A stretch of DNA of 22,154 nt from Acetobacteraceae bacterium (GTDB lineage Bacteria; Pseudomonadota; Alphaproteobacteria; Acetobacterales; Acetobacteraceae): assembly GCA_947478535.1 (NCBI GenBank), contig CANJXD010000024.1, positions 1 to 22,154 of the forward strand. Direction: 5' to 3'. Shown piece after piece: positions 14,421 through 22,154 of the stretch. The notes under the pieces are model-generated. The model did not search any database and was not told the DNA's origin. It was given only the letters and a program-made list of their open reading frames with translations. The first letter of the stretch is position 1. Each line of letters opens with the position of its first letter. Both the position numbers and the translations under genes were made by a program.

Positions 14421-15959
14421 TCAGCCGCCGCGAACGGGCACTTCACCGACATCCCATTCCATCGCAGGGTCCAGCGGGTAGATCGGGCGCGGCACCTCGC
14501 GCCACGGCACGCGTGTCAGCACCACCGTCGTCAGGCCGGGGACATCGACCTCGATGATGCGGTCGGGCGACCAGAGATCGTCGAAGCCGGCGCGGAAATG
14601 GCCGCGGGACTTCACCACCAGGCTGCGCACGGTGCTGAGATCGACGCCGAGCGCCTCGATCATGCGCGGTTCCGCCAACTGCCGCCGCAGCGTCACCACC
14701 GCGACCCGCACGCCGCCGATCCGCAGCAGCGCCGTGGCGCCGGTGGAGACGGTACGGCCACGATAGATGCCGCGCCTGCCGATGACGACGCCATCGGTCA
14801 GCGCCTCCACCACCGCCTCAGCCTCGAAGGGCTGCGAGAAGACGTTGGTCTCATCCCGGTTGAAGCGGGCAAGGAAGCGGGCGCCGAGGCCGAGCGACTG
14901 CGCCTGCGCGACCAGGGGCGGGTCGTTGTGGATGCCGAAGACGGCACCTTCGACGCCCGCCTGCACGAAGGCTGCGAGGATAAAGGTCGTGTTGCCGCGC
15001 CCGCCGCCGCCAGGGTTGTCCGCGACATCGGCGAACAGCAGGGACGGCTTCGCGGCATCCTGGCCGGCCTCACGCGCCATCCGCGTGCTGTCCTCCAGGC
15101 TCGTCAGGTTGGTCACCCACTTCGCGCGGGTGGACCAGATCCAGCGCGCGATATCGGCGGCAACCTCCTGCGCCCGCGCCGCATCGGTGCGCGTGGTCAC
15201 GATCACGGAAAGCCCGTTCTTCGGCGTGTCGCCCAGCGAGAAGCCGGAGACGACGGAGACGTTCAGCACCTCATGGTCGAGGAACCGTTGGCCATAGGCG
15301 ATGGCGTCCGCATAGGGGCCGCCGGCGGTGTTCTGGCTCGTCGCCGGCGGGATGAAGGGCAGCTTCACGAAGGCGGCGCGCGGGCGCATGCCGCCGAGCA
15401 TCGCGCGCATCACGGCCGCGCATTCGGCGCCGCGCTCGGCCTGGTCGATATGCGGGTTGGTGATGAAGCCGCAGAGCATGTCCGCCTGCTTCACCATCTC
15501 CCACGACACATTCGTATGCAGGTCGAGGGTCGCGAGGATGGGCACATCGGGGCCGACAATCTCCCGCACCATGCGCAGCAGCGTGCCATCGGGGTCCCGG
15601 TCTACCGTCGCGGTGGCGGCACCATGCAGAGCAAGGAAGACGCCATCGATGGGCATCGCCGCGCGGATGGCGCCGCAGATGCGGGTGCAGACCTCCTCGA
15701 ACACAGCCTGGTCCATATTGCCGGACGCGCCGGCGGCGGCGGCGAAGGTGAAGACCGGCTCCCAGGCCCGGCCGTATTCCATCGCCCGCATGAAGCCGGA
15801 AAGCCCCGCCGAGGCGCGGGGCGCGGGGGTGGCGAGGTCGGCCCTCAGCGCATCGCCTTCCAGCCAGCAGGAAGCCTGGAATTCCTCCCGCGTCGCGACC
15901 GGGGCGTGGCCGTTGCTTTCGAGCATGAAGCTGCCGAGGGCGATGCGGGGCGCGCGCAT
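14421..15959 (-). CDS. M81 family metallopeptidase (MlrC-like)
   Basis: A 512-residue protein of the microcystinase C family (M81; N-terminal DUF1485 domain at about 1-290 and the MlrC C-terminal domain after it). Family segments: FMLESN at 11-16, where E14 sits at the metal-site glutamate of HETNT; FLALHGAATA (108-117); ATLDLHTNVS (143-152) with D146 and H148; and NPHID (168-172) with H170. DNPGGGGRGNTT marks the C-terminal domain. By family these are zinc hydrolases cleaving small linear or modified peptides; most members have never met microcystin. The typical HETNTF motif is LESNGH here, so the first histidine is replaced. ATG 15959 has AGGA 6 bases upstream. It is divergent from a peptide-binding protein gene, suggesting use of imported peptides. 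Confidence 0.88.
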   Translation of the reverse strand: MRAPRIALGSFMLESNGHAPVATREEFQASCWLEGDALRADLATPAPRASAGLSGFMRAMEYGRAWEPVFTFAAAAGASGNMDQAVFEEVCTRICGAIRAAMPIDGVFLALHGAATATVDRDPDGTLLRMVREIVGPDVPILATLDLHTNVSWEMVKQADMLCGFITNPHIDQAERGAECAAVMRAMLGGMRPRAAFVKLPFIPPATSQNTAGGPYADAIAYGQRFLDHEVLNVSVVSGFSLGDTPKNGLSVIVTTRTDAARAQEVAADIARWIWSTRAKWVTNLTSLEDSTRMAREAGQDAAKPSLLFADVADNPGGGGRGNTTFILAAFVQAGVEGAVFGIHNDPPLVAQAQSLGLGARFLARFNRDETNVFSQPFEAEAVVEALTDGVVIGRRGIYRGRTVSTGATALLRIGGVRVAVVTLRRQLAEPRMIEALGVDLSTVRSLVVKSRGHFRAGFDDLWSPDRIIEVDVPGLTTVVLTRVPWREVPRPIYPLDPAMEWDVGEVPVRGG

Positions 15960-16080
15960 GGGCTATCCTGATCCTGTCGCCGGCAAGCCTATGGTCGCGG
16001 CCATGGCACGTCCATCCGCCCCTCCTGGCGCAACGCGGCACCGGCGGGCAGGATGGCGCGAAGCGGGAAGGGAGAGTTCG

Positions 16081-17625
16081 ATGCGCAGGATCGGCATGGC
16101 GGTGGCAGCCTTGGCCTTGGGAGCGGGGGCGGCCACGGCGCAGACCCTGACCCTGGCGACAGGGCTTCAGCTCAACACCATGGACCCGCATTTCTTCAAC
16201 GGCTTTCCCGCGGGGTCCGCGCATCCGCAGATCTTCGATGCGCTGACGGATGTCGATGAGAATTTGCAGATCCGCCCGGGCCTCGCGACGGCCTGGCGGC
16301 TGATCGATGCGAATACCTGGGAATTCGATCTGCGCCCGGATGTGCGTTTCCATGACGGCACGCCGTTCACGGCGCGCGACATCACCGCGACCTTCGCCCG
16401 CGTGCCCAATGTGCCGAACAGCCCGGCGCTGTTCACCAGCTTCATCCGCCCCATCCGCGACGTGCAGGTGGTGAGCGAGCGCACCATCCGCATCACCACC
16501 ACAACGCCGACCGCGAGCCTGCCCGGGGACCTCGCCCGCGTGCTGCTGGTGGCGGAGAAGGATGCCGGCCAGACCACCAGCGAGTTCAACGCCGGGCGCG
16601 TCAACGGCACCGGCCCCTATCGCTTCGCCGGCTATGTGAACAGCGAGAGCCTGTCGATCACCCGCAGCGACACCTTCTGGGGCCCCCGCGCGCCCTGGCA
16701 GGCCGTGACGATCCGCACCATCGCGCGGGACCCGTCCCGCGTCGCGGCGCTGCTGGCGGGCGATGTGGACGCGATCGACCAGGTGCCGACAGGGGACAAG
16801 GCGCGCATCGCCGCCGATCCGCGCTTCCGCCTGTTCAGCGGGCCGGCGGCGGTCGTGCACTACATCGCGCTCGACAGCGCGCGGGTCGAAAGCCCCTTCG
16901 TCGCGGGGCGGGATGGCCAGCCCGTGCCGAACCCGCTGCGCGATCCGCGGGTACGCCAGGCGCTGTCCATGGCGATCGACCGCAACGCCATCACGACCCG
17001 GCTGATGGAAGGCAGCGCGACGCCGGCCAGCCAGTTCCTGCCGAACAGCATCGACGGCACCAGCCCCAACCTGCGCCCCACCGCCTTCGACCCCGCCCGC
17101 GCCCGCGCGCTGCTGACGGAAGCCGGCTTCCCCAACGGCTTCCGCCTCACGCTGCACACCACCACGGACCGCTACCCCAAGGACGACCAGATCGCCCAGG
17201 CCGTCGCGCAGATGTGGACCCGCGCCGGCATCCAGGCCTCCGTCGCGGGGGTGGCGGGCCAGGTCTTCTTCACCGAAGCGACGCGCCAGGGCTATTCCGC
17301 CTTCATCGCGCAATACGGCACCAACGAAGCCGGGGAGGGCCCGCGCGCCGTGGTGCACAGCTTCGAGGCCGGCCGCGGCTACGGCAATGCCAACCGCACG
17401 CGCTATTCGAACCCGGCGGTGGATGCGCTGATCCAGGATGCGATGGCGGAGATCGACCCCGACCGCCGCCGCGCCAAGCTGCATGCGGCCATCGACGCGG
17501 CCTTCGAGGATGTGGCGCTGATCCCGGTGTTTCATCCCTCCTGGGAATTCGCGGCGAAGCGGGGCATCCAGGTGACGTCGCGGCCGGAGCGGCGCTTCAA
17601 CGCGCTGATGCTGCGCCCGGAATAG
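16081..17625 (+). CDS. ABC transporter family 5 (Dpp/Opp-type) substrate-binding protein
   Basis: A 514-residue periplasmic protein. The N-terminus MRRIGMAVAALALGAGAATA is a clean Sec signal peptide, cleaved after ATA at about residue 20. The mature part starts QTLTLATGLQLNTMDPHFF, continues with GLATAWRLIDANTWEFDLRPDV and FHDGTPFTARDITATFARV, and carries DPRVRQALSMAIDRNAI, all typical of SBP_bac_5 (PF00496). These capture di/oligopeptides or other small ligands for ABC import. ATG 16081 is preceded by gggag/ggagag at about 6 bases. No permease or ATPase genes follow, so it is an orphan binding protein. The divergent M81 peptidase gene, 121 bases away, hints at a peptide ligand. Confidence 0.92.
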   Translation: MRRIGMAVAALALGAGAATAQTLTLATGLQLNTMDPHFFNGFPAGSAHPQIFDALTDVDENLQIRPGLATAWRLIDANTWEFDLRPDVRFHDGTPFTARDITATFARVPNVPNSPALFTSFIRPIRDVQVVSERTIRITTTTPTASLPGDLARVLLVAEKDAGQTTSEFNAGRVNGTGPYRFAGYVNSESLSITRSDTFWGPRAPWQAVTIRTIARDPSRVAALLAGDVDAIDQVPTGDKARIAADPRFRLFSGPAAVVHYIALDSARVESPFVAGRDGQPVPNPLRDPRVRQALSMAIDRNAITTRLMEGSATPASQFLPNSIDGTSPNLRPTAFDPARARALLTEAGFPNGFRLTLHTTTDRYPKDDQIAQAVAQMWTRAGIQASVAGVAGQVFFTEATRQGYSAFIAQYGTNEAGEGPRAVVHSFEAGRGYGNANRTRYSNPAVDALIQDAMAEIDPDRRRAKLHAAIDAAFEDVALIPVFHPSWEFAAKRGIQVTSRPERRFNALMLRPE

Positions 17626-17643
17626 GCGCGGCCTGCCTGTTTC

Positions 17644-17667
17644 GGCGGCGGGCCTGGCCCCGCCGCC
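17644..17667. terminator. 9-bp perfect hairpin after the binding-protein gene
   Basis: ggcggcggg (17644-17652) and cccgccgcc (17659-17667) pair fully around a 6-base loop, 18 bases past the binding-protein stop. There is no T-run. It is a plausible but unproven transcript end; in such GC-rich DNA some hairpins arise by chance. Confidence 0.35.
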
Positions 17668-17727
17668 GGCGGGCGGGGCGATTCCGCTGTGGCGCCGGGG
17701 CTTTTCGCGGGTGCAGCATGGCGCATC

Positions 17728-19719
17728 ATGCCCGATGCCCTGACCCCCCCTGATGCCGCCGGCGAGACCCTCGCCGACCTGTTGCAACGTCTGCGGGAGG
17801 CCCGCGAACAGGCGCTGCTCGACCCCTTTGGCGATCCCGTCCTGCTGATCGCGCTGGCGGTCAGCCGCCGGCTGGATGATGGGCGGCTCGATGCACCCGC
17901 CATCGGCAAGCTGATCGGTCGCATCGCCGATGATGCCGCGAGCGAACGCGCGGGACGGATCGCCGCCTATCTCGGCCTGCCCGATGGCGATGCGATCCAG
18001 GCGCTGGAAGCCCTGGCGGCGCGGCTGGTGCGGCCGGACCCCGATGACAGCCCGGTGCCGTTCGCCGCCTATCGGGAAGCGGTGGAACGCCCGCGCTTCG
18101 CCGCCGTCTTCACGGCGCATCCCACCTTCTCCCTGCCCCCCGCGACGGGGGCGGCGCTGGCGGCCGCGGCCTCTGGCGCCGCGATGCCCAAGGGCCTGTC
18201 CCATCGTCCGGCGGCGCCGACGCTGACGGAGGAATTCGTCCAGGCCGCGGCGGCCATCGCGCGGGGGCGGGATGCGCTGGATGCGCTGGCGGCGGCGCTG
18301 TTCGAGACGGCGGAGGCGCTGGAGCGTGGCCACCGGGTGGTGGAGGAGGCGCTTCGCAGCCCGCATTACCGGGAGTATCTGCGCGCCCAGGGAAGGCTCT
18401 GCCTGCAATTCGGCTATTCGGATTCCGGCCGCTATGTCGGGCAATTACCGGCGAGCTACCTGGCCGAGAGGCTCAAGCTGCGGCTGGCGGAACAACTGCG
18501 GCGGCACGGGCTGGCCGACATCGAGCTGGTACTGTTCGACACCCATGGCGAGAGCATCGGCCGTGGCGCGCATCCCGAAAGCCTGGCGGATCGCCTCGCC
18601 TATCTGTCGCCGCCGGCGGCGCGGGCGGCGCTGACGAAGGTCGGGCTGAAGCTGCGGGAGGAAAGCAGCTTCCAGGGCGGCGATGGCTACCTGCTGTTCG
18701 GCACGCCTGTCCTGGCGGCGGCGACCATAGCCCGCATCGCCGAACACGCCTTCGCCCCGGTGGTGGAGGATGCGGACCCGATCTACGCCGAAAGCGATTG
18801 GGCGGCGGATTTCTTCGCCACGGTGCGGCGGGAGATGCAGCTTCTGGTGGAAGACCCCGGCTATGCCGCGCTGCTCGGCGCCTTCGGGCCGGGGCTGCTG
18901 GACCGCACGGGGTCCCGCCCGGCGGCGCGGCAATCCGATATGGGCGGGCCTTCGCGGATCAGCCATCCGTCGCAGCTGCGCGCCATTCCGAACAACGCGA
19001 TCCTGCACCAGATGGGCTGGCTGGCGAACACCCTGCACGGGCTGGGCGCGGCGGCGGCGGCGAACCCGGATGCCTTCGCCGATCTGCGCACCCGCAGCCC
19101 TCGCTTCGCCCGCGCCCTGGCGATGGCGGCGCGCGCCGCGGCGAGTTCCGATATCGGCGTGCTGCGCGCCACGGTCGATACGCTCGACCCCGGCCCCTGG
19201 CTCGACCGCGCCGGCGCCACCCAGCGCCCGGGGCGGCGGGAGGAACTGATGGCGGTGGCGGAGGCGCTGGAGAAGCTGGACCTTTCCGCCGCGACGCGCC
19301 GCATGTTCCGCCGCCTGCAGGCGGACAACCTTGCTTTGCGCGCGGCCTGGCCGGAACTGCCCCGCATGCCGGATCGGCTGGTGTTGCTGCATGCGTTGCG
19401 GCTGGCGCTGATCCATCGCATCTGGCTGCTGGCGGTGGCGCTGCCGGAATTCAGCCCGCGCCACGGCGCGACACGGGAAGCCCTGGTGCGCGGCATCCTG
19501 CAACTGGATGTGGACCGTGCCCTGGCGCTGCTGGCGGAGGTGTTCCCGGCGAAGCCCGATCCCTCCTCCGGCCTCGATTTCCATGAGCCCTCGGCGCCGC
19601 GTTCCGGTGGTTCCTATGCCGCGGAACATGCGACGCTGTTCCACCCCATGGGTGCGCTGTTCGCGCTGGTGCGGGAATGCAGCGCCGCCATTGTGCATGA
19701 GGTCGGCGCGTTCGGCTGA
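17728..19719 (+). CDS. Divergent phosphoenolpyruvate carboxylase-like protein
   Basis: A 663-residue protein, much shorter than the 850-950 of bacterial PEPC, but with its landmarks in order: FTAHPT (128-133), LFETAEAL (191-198), GYSDSGRYVGQ (229-239), FDTHGESIGRGAHP (270-283), SSFQGGDG (313-320), GSRPAAR (395-401) and LRAIP (417-421). PEPC makes oxaloacetate from PEP and bicarbonate. The metal-ligand positions (E193, D232) and H131 are kept. However, HPTE is HPTF, FHGRGGTVGRG is FDTHGESIGRG (loses H and R), DSxK is DSGR, and the late TQxR is HQMG. True PEPC activity is therefore doubtful. ATG 17728 was chosen as the best start in a weak context; GTG 17689 is possible. It lies 102 bases after the binding-protein gene. 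Native function unknown. Confidence 0.75.
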   Translation: MPDALTPPDAAGETLADLLQRLREAREQALLDPFGDPVLLIALAVSRRLDDGRLDAPAIGKLIGRIADDAASERAGRIAAYLGLPDGDAIQALEALAARLVRPDPDDSPVPFAAYREAVERPRFAAVFTAHPTFSLPPATGAALAAAASGAAMPKGLSHRPAAPTLTEEFVQAAAAIARGRDALDALAAALFETAEALERGHRVVEEALRSPHYREYLRAQGRLCLQFGYSDSGRYVGQLPASYLAERLKLRLAEQLRRHGLADIELVLFDTHGESIGRGAHPESLADRLAYLSPPAARAALTKVGLKLREESSFQGGDGYLLFGTPVLAAATIARIAEHAFAPVVEDADPIYAESDWAADFFATVRREMQLLVEDPGYAALLGAFGPGLLDRTGSRPAARQSDMGGPSRISHPSQLRAIPNNAILHQMGWLANTLHGLGAAAAANPDAFADLRTRSPRFARALAMAARAAASSDIGVLRATVDTLDPGPWLDRAGATQRPGRREELMAVAEALEKLDLSAATRRMFRRLQADNLALRAAWPELPRMPDRLVLLHALRLALIHRIWLLAVALPEFSPRHGATREALVRGILQLDVDRALALLAEVFPAKPDPSSGLDFHEPSAPRSGGSYAAEHATLFHPMGALFALVRECSAAIVHEVGAFG

Positions 19720-19723
19720 GGGA

Positions 19724-20176
19724 TCAGAACCCCACGCAGATCGATTCCGTCGTCACCATCACGCTCTGCTGGTTGAAGCGTGCCTTGTAGGCCGCGATGA
19801 CGGGGGCGAGCCGCCTGGTCGCATCGGCCGGTGAGCCGTCGGGCAGCGCCACCATCAGCACCTTGCTGCGCTGACGGGTGATGGTGCCGCCCTGGCCGCG
19901 CCATTGGCCGGCGCCGTCCAGCACTGTCAGCCCGTCCGGGACGGCCGGGGTGACGTGTTCGTCGAGGAAGCGCGTCCAGGCGGCTTCCGTCACCACCTCC
20001 ACCTCCCGGTCCCCGCGCCGGGTCGTGCGGCCGAAATAGGCGCCGGCGAGGGTGGCGGGGGCGAGGCCCTGCGGGCAGGCGGCGGCTGCCGAGGCGGGCG
20101 GCACTGCTGGTGCCGCGGGTGGTTCGGGCGCCGCGCAGGCGGCGAGCAGCAGCAGGGTGGGCAGGATGGCGCGCAT
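19724..20176 (-). CDS. DUF3574 domain lipoprotein
   Basis: A 150-residue envelope protein. The start MRAILPTLLLLAACAAPEPP is a lipoprotein signal with lipobox LAAC (C14), then an alanine/proline linker. The remaining 110 residues are a DUF3574 domain: YFGRTTRRG, AWTRFLDEHVTPAVPDGLTVLDGAGQWR, RQRSKVLMVALPD, AYKARFNQQSVMVTTESICVGF. The domain's function is unknown. ATG 20176 has AGGA 8 bases upstream; ATGs at 20185 and 20194 are in frame but poorly placed. It is the last gene of the minus-strand run, beginning 10 bases after the MFS stop, and converges on the PEPC-like gene with a 4-base gap. Confidence 0.85.
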   Translation of the reverse strand: MRAILPTLLLLAACAAPEPPAAPAVPPASAAAACPQGLAPATLAGAYFGRTTRRGDREVEVVTEAAWTRFLDEHVTPAVPDGLTVLDGAGQWRGQGGTITRQRSKVLMVALPDGSPADATRRLAPVIAAYKARFNQQSVMVTTESICVGF

Positions 20177-20186
20177 GGCTGCCATC

Positions 20187-21344
20187 CTACGCACGTCTTG
20201 CAGCGATACGCAGCATCAGGAATCCGATGAACGCCAGGCCCGCGATGACCGGCAGCGCCACATCCGGCCCCGCCCACAGCAGCAGCGGCGCGAACAGGGA
20301 AGGTGACAGCGCCATCCCCGTCGTCACCGGCCCCATCACCCGCCCGGCGACGGTGGCGTAGCCTTCCGTGCCATGCAACTCGATCAGGCAGGCCGGGCGC
20401 ATCACGCTCATCACGCCGGAGGCGAGTCCATAGGCCAGCACGAAGACCGGCACGGCGAAGCCCACGCCCTGCGGCAGCACGACCGGCACCAGGATGGACA
20501 GCGGCATGGCGAGCAGCGCCAGGGACGCCATCGTCACCGCCGAGGCGCGGGCGCCGCCGGCCGCATCGAACAGCCGCGCCGCCACCTGCGCCGGCCCGGT
20601 CAGCGAGGCCCAGAAGATCGCCGACCCCCGATCGAGGCCGAGGGATTCCACCACACCCACCATGTTGGACAGCAGCGCGCTGCCGACCAGCACCTGCATC
20701 GTCATCGCCGCCGACAGCCAGCGCAGCTTCACCGGCAGTGGCGGCGCCTTGCCACGCGGGGCGCGCGGCGCGCCGGTGGAGGTCGGCAGCGTCGCCAGAT
20801 GCAGGGGCAGCGCCACCAGCAGATGCGCCGCCGCCGCCGCCAGGACCGCGCCCCGCCAGCCGACCGCGTCATCGAGCGCGGCCAGCACCGGCCAGGCGAT
20901 GCCGCTGGCCAGGCCGGAGACGGCCGTGACGATGCCGATTCGCCTGCGCGCGCCCTTCGCGCCGAGGGTGGCCAGCGCCGCGTTGCTCGCCTCCGACAGC
21001 GTCATCGAAGCCGCGAGACCCATCACGAGGCAGGCGCCGAGCGCCGTTAGCGGTCCCTGCGCGGCGGCCAGCAGTCCGAGCCCGGCAGCATAGATCACCG
21101 ATCCCGTTGCCATGATCCGCCGCGGCCCGTGCCGGTCGATCATCCGCCCCATCCAGGGCGCCAGCAGCCCGGCCATGCCGAGCTGCAGCGTCAGCCCGAT
21201 GAAGCTTCCACCGGCGGGCAGGCCCAGGGCCGGCTCCATCGCCGGGCCGAGCGCGCCGGGCAGGAAATACCCCGTGCCCCAGCCCAGGATCAGCGTGGTC
21301 CCGAGGGCGAGGACGAGCAGCCGGGGGCGGGTGGCCTCTGTCAC
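20187..21344 (-). CDS. MFS transporter
   Basis: A 385-residue protein with about twelve hydrophobic helices of the major facilitator superfamily. It begins ATRPRLLVLALGTTLILGWGTGYFLPGAL and has the loop 2-3 motif APWMGRMIDRHGPRRIM (a variant of GxLaDrxGrr) at about 62-78. The middle loop is basic (TSTGAPRAPRGKAPPLPVKLRW), and the C-terminal half has GLASGVMSVMRPACLIELHG. The early LGWGTGYFLPG is typical of the YbfB/OFA-like monocarboxylate or drug-type groups; the substrate cannot be named. It starts at GTG 21344, 10 bases after the upstream small transporter's stop, consistent with a shared transcript. Confidence 0.86.
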   Translation of the reverse strand: MTEATRPRLLVLALGTTLILGWGTGYFLPGALGPAMEPALGLPAGGSFIGLTLQLGMAGLLAPWMGRMIDRHGPRRIMATGSVIYAAGLGLLAAAQGPLTALGACLVMGLAASMTLSEASNAALATLGAKGARRRIGIVTAVSGLASGIAWPVLAALDDAVGWRGAVLAAAAAHLLVALPLHLATLPTSTGAPRAPRGKAPPLPVKLRWLSAAMTMQVLVGSALLSNMVGVVESLGLDRGSAIFWASLTGPAQVAARLFDAAGGARASAVTMASLALLAMPLSILVPVVLPQGVGFAVPVFVLAYGLASGVMSVMRPACLIELHGTEGYATVAGRVMGPVTTGMALSPSLFAPLLLWAGPDVALPVIAGLAFIGFLMLRIAARRA

Positions 21345-21354
21345 GCCCCCATCT

Positions 21355-21705
21355 TCAAGCGGTGGTGGCCAGCAGCAGGACGCCGGCCGCGATCAGCCCA
21401 ATCGCCGCCATCTTCTGGATGCCCAGCGTTTCCCCGAACATTGCCCAGCCGATCACGGCGATGACGACATAGCTCGCCGCCGTGCAGGGCAGCGCCACGC
21501 TCATCGGGATTTTCCGCAGCGCGATGATGTAGAGCAGCGCCGCCCCGCCATAGGCGCCGAGGCCGATCACGGTCTGCCAACGGAACAACTGGTCGAAGAA
21601 GCCGGTCTCCGCCGCGACGGAGCCGGAAGCGCCGGCCTTCAGCAGCACCTGGCCGATGAGCGACGTGGTGATCGCGGCGGCGAGGGTAAGCCAGGCGGAG
21701 AGCAT
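21355..21705 (-). CDS. Small EamA/SMR-type four-helix membrane protein (ArnE-like)
   Basis: A 116-residue protein with four hydrophobic helices: about 3-20, 40-57, 62-83 and 90-112. The pattern GQVLLKAGA at 17-25, ALLYIIALRKIPMSVALPC, YVVIAVIGWAMFGE and a final AAIGLIAAGVLLLA is that of SMR/EamA half-size proteins, including the ArnE/ArnF aminoarabinose flippase subunits. ATG 21705 is preferred since upstream codons run into the glycosyltransferase gene; no strong ribosome site is seen. It lies 25 bases after a GT2 enzyme resembling polyprenyl-phosphate glycosyltransferases, so I infer that it helps flip that lipid-linked sugar. Cation/drug efflux remains possible. Confidence 0.82.
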   Translation of the reverse strand: MLSAWLTLAAAITTSLIGQVLLKAGASGSVAAETGFFDQLFRWQTVIGLGAYGGAALLYIIALRKIPMSVALPCTAASYVVIAVIGWAMFGETLGIQKMAAIGLIAAGVLLLATTA

Positions 21706-21730
21706 GGGATGAGGCTTTCTGGAGTTGGTG

Positions 21731-22154
21731 TCAGGAAACCGCGCGGACCGGCGCGGGTTCCCCGGCCTGGCTCGTGGGCTCGGCATTGCTGAGGACTTCG
21801 CGCACCACGCCCTGCGGCTTGCCATTGGCCGAGAGGAAGGCGCGGCCGACATATTCGCCGAGCACCCCGAGGATGAGGAACTGCACGCCGGCGACCAGCA
21901 GCACCACCGTCATCATCGAGGCCCAGCCCGAGGGGGTCTGGCCCGAAAGCCCCTCGAAGATCACGATCGCGGCGGCGAGCAGGCCGAAGATGCCCATCAT
22001 CGCGCCGGCCAGGATCGCCATGCGCAGCGGCAGGACGGAGAAGTTGGTGGCGAGGTTCATCCACAGCAGCACCAGGCGCTTCAGCGTGTAGTTGGACCGG
22101 CCCTCGGCGCGCGGCAGGTGCTTCACCTCGATGCTGTCGAGGCGCTGCGTCACC
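21731..22154 (-). CDS. GT2 polyprenyl-phosphate glycosyltransferase, C-terminal part (5' end outside window)
   Basis: The last 140 residues of a glycosyltransferase family 2 enzyme of the DPM1/GtrB/ArnC type. EVKHLPRAEGRSNYTLKRLVLLWMNLATNFSVLPLR joins the catalytic domain to the membrane part in this family. Two hydrophobic hairpins follow (AILAGAMMGIFGLLAAAIVIF and MMTVVLLVAGVQFLILGVLGEYVGR), then a polar tail. Such enzymes move a sugar from a nucleotide donor to undecaprenyl phosphate at the inner membrane. The DxD active-site region is outside the window, and the first visible codon is an internal one, not a start. It leads the minus-strand run with the SMR-type, MFS and DUF3574 genes. Confidence 0.85.
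   Translation of the reverse strand, partial: VTQRLDSIEVKHLPRAEGRSNYTLKRLVLLWMNLATNFSVLPLRMAILAGAMMGIFGLLAAAIVIFEGLSGQTPSGWASMMTVVLLVAGVQFLILGVLGEYVGRAFLSANGKPQGVVREVLSNAEPTSQAGEPAPVRAVS

Noticed and set aside
15960..16080. Promoters in the divergent M81 peptidase/binding-protein gap
   Set aside because: Both genes need promoters here, but I found no -35/-10 pair good enough to place; only ribosome sites are clear.
15271..18444. 1057-codon minus-strand open frame
   Set aside because: It runs antisense through three convincing genes (M81 peptidase end, binding protein, PEPC-like). Its product is an Arg/Gln/His/Gly-rich translation typical of the antisense of GC-rich coding DNA.

Overview
The window reads as a chromosomal segment of a very GC-rich alphaproteobacterium, most likely Acetobacteraceae (Roseomonas-like). 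The reasons are the strong G/C third-position bias throughout, the mix of GTG and ATG starts, and the gene content: an MlrC-type peptidase beside an orphan family 5 binding protein, a UPF0114 protein, DUF445 and DUF3574 proteins, and a Zur-type zinc ABC operon. The taxonomic call is inference from composition and family content. No rRNA, tRNA, insertion sequence, phage gene or CRISPR array was seen. Genes are packed tightly and no stretch over 300 bases lacks a gene.

Layout. 1-213: 3' end of a guanine deaminase-type gene (+). 244-3925 (-): a DUF445 membrane protein gene followed by a large RTX calcium-binding protein gene; the gap before the RTX gene carries a sigma-54-like promoter and a perfect inverted repeat. 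3981-5776 (+): a putative zinc uptake operon with promoter, Zur-like palindrome, a previously unmarked 37-codon membrane peptide gene, ABC ATPase and ABC-3 permease. 5828-6331 (-): UPF0114 protein, divergent from 6401-7785 (+): RidA-family protein and a two-pore-domain-type K+ channel. 7872-11975 (+): a deoxyaminosugar-type cluster (dTDP-glucose 4,6-dehydratase, epimerase-like extended SDR, DegT aminotransferase, classical SDR) with strong RNA hairpins in two of its junctions. 12150-14363 (+): orphan membrane sensor histidine kinase whose 3' end is tandemly duplicated. 14421-15959 (-): M81/MlrC peptidase, divergent from 16081-17625 (+): family 5 peptide-binding protein. 17728-19719 (+): a shortened, active-site-altered relative of phosphoenolpyruvate carboxylase. 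19724-22154 (-): a co-directional run of GT2 glycosyltransferase (partial), small EamA/SMR-type membrane protein, MFS transporter and DUF3574 lipoprotein.

How the genes may work together. The Zur-like site, small membrane peptide, ATPase and permease look like one zinc-responsive unit that lacks its own binding protein. The sugar genes probably make a nucleotide-linked amino-deoxy sugar for a surface glycan, but nucleotidyltransferase, ketoisomerase and glycosyltransferase genes are absent nearby. The GT2/SMR pair at the right edge resembles a polyprenyl-phosphate sugar synthase with its flippase. The most novel-looking items are the PEPC-like protein, which keeps the metal ligands and the HPT histidine but has lost several PEP/bicarbonate-binding residues, and two SDR proteins in one cluster that both lack the catalytic tyrosine.
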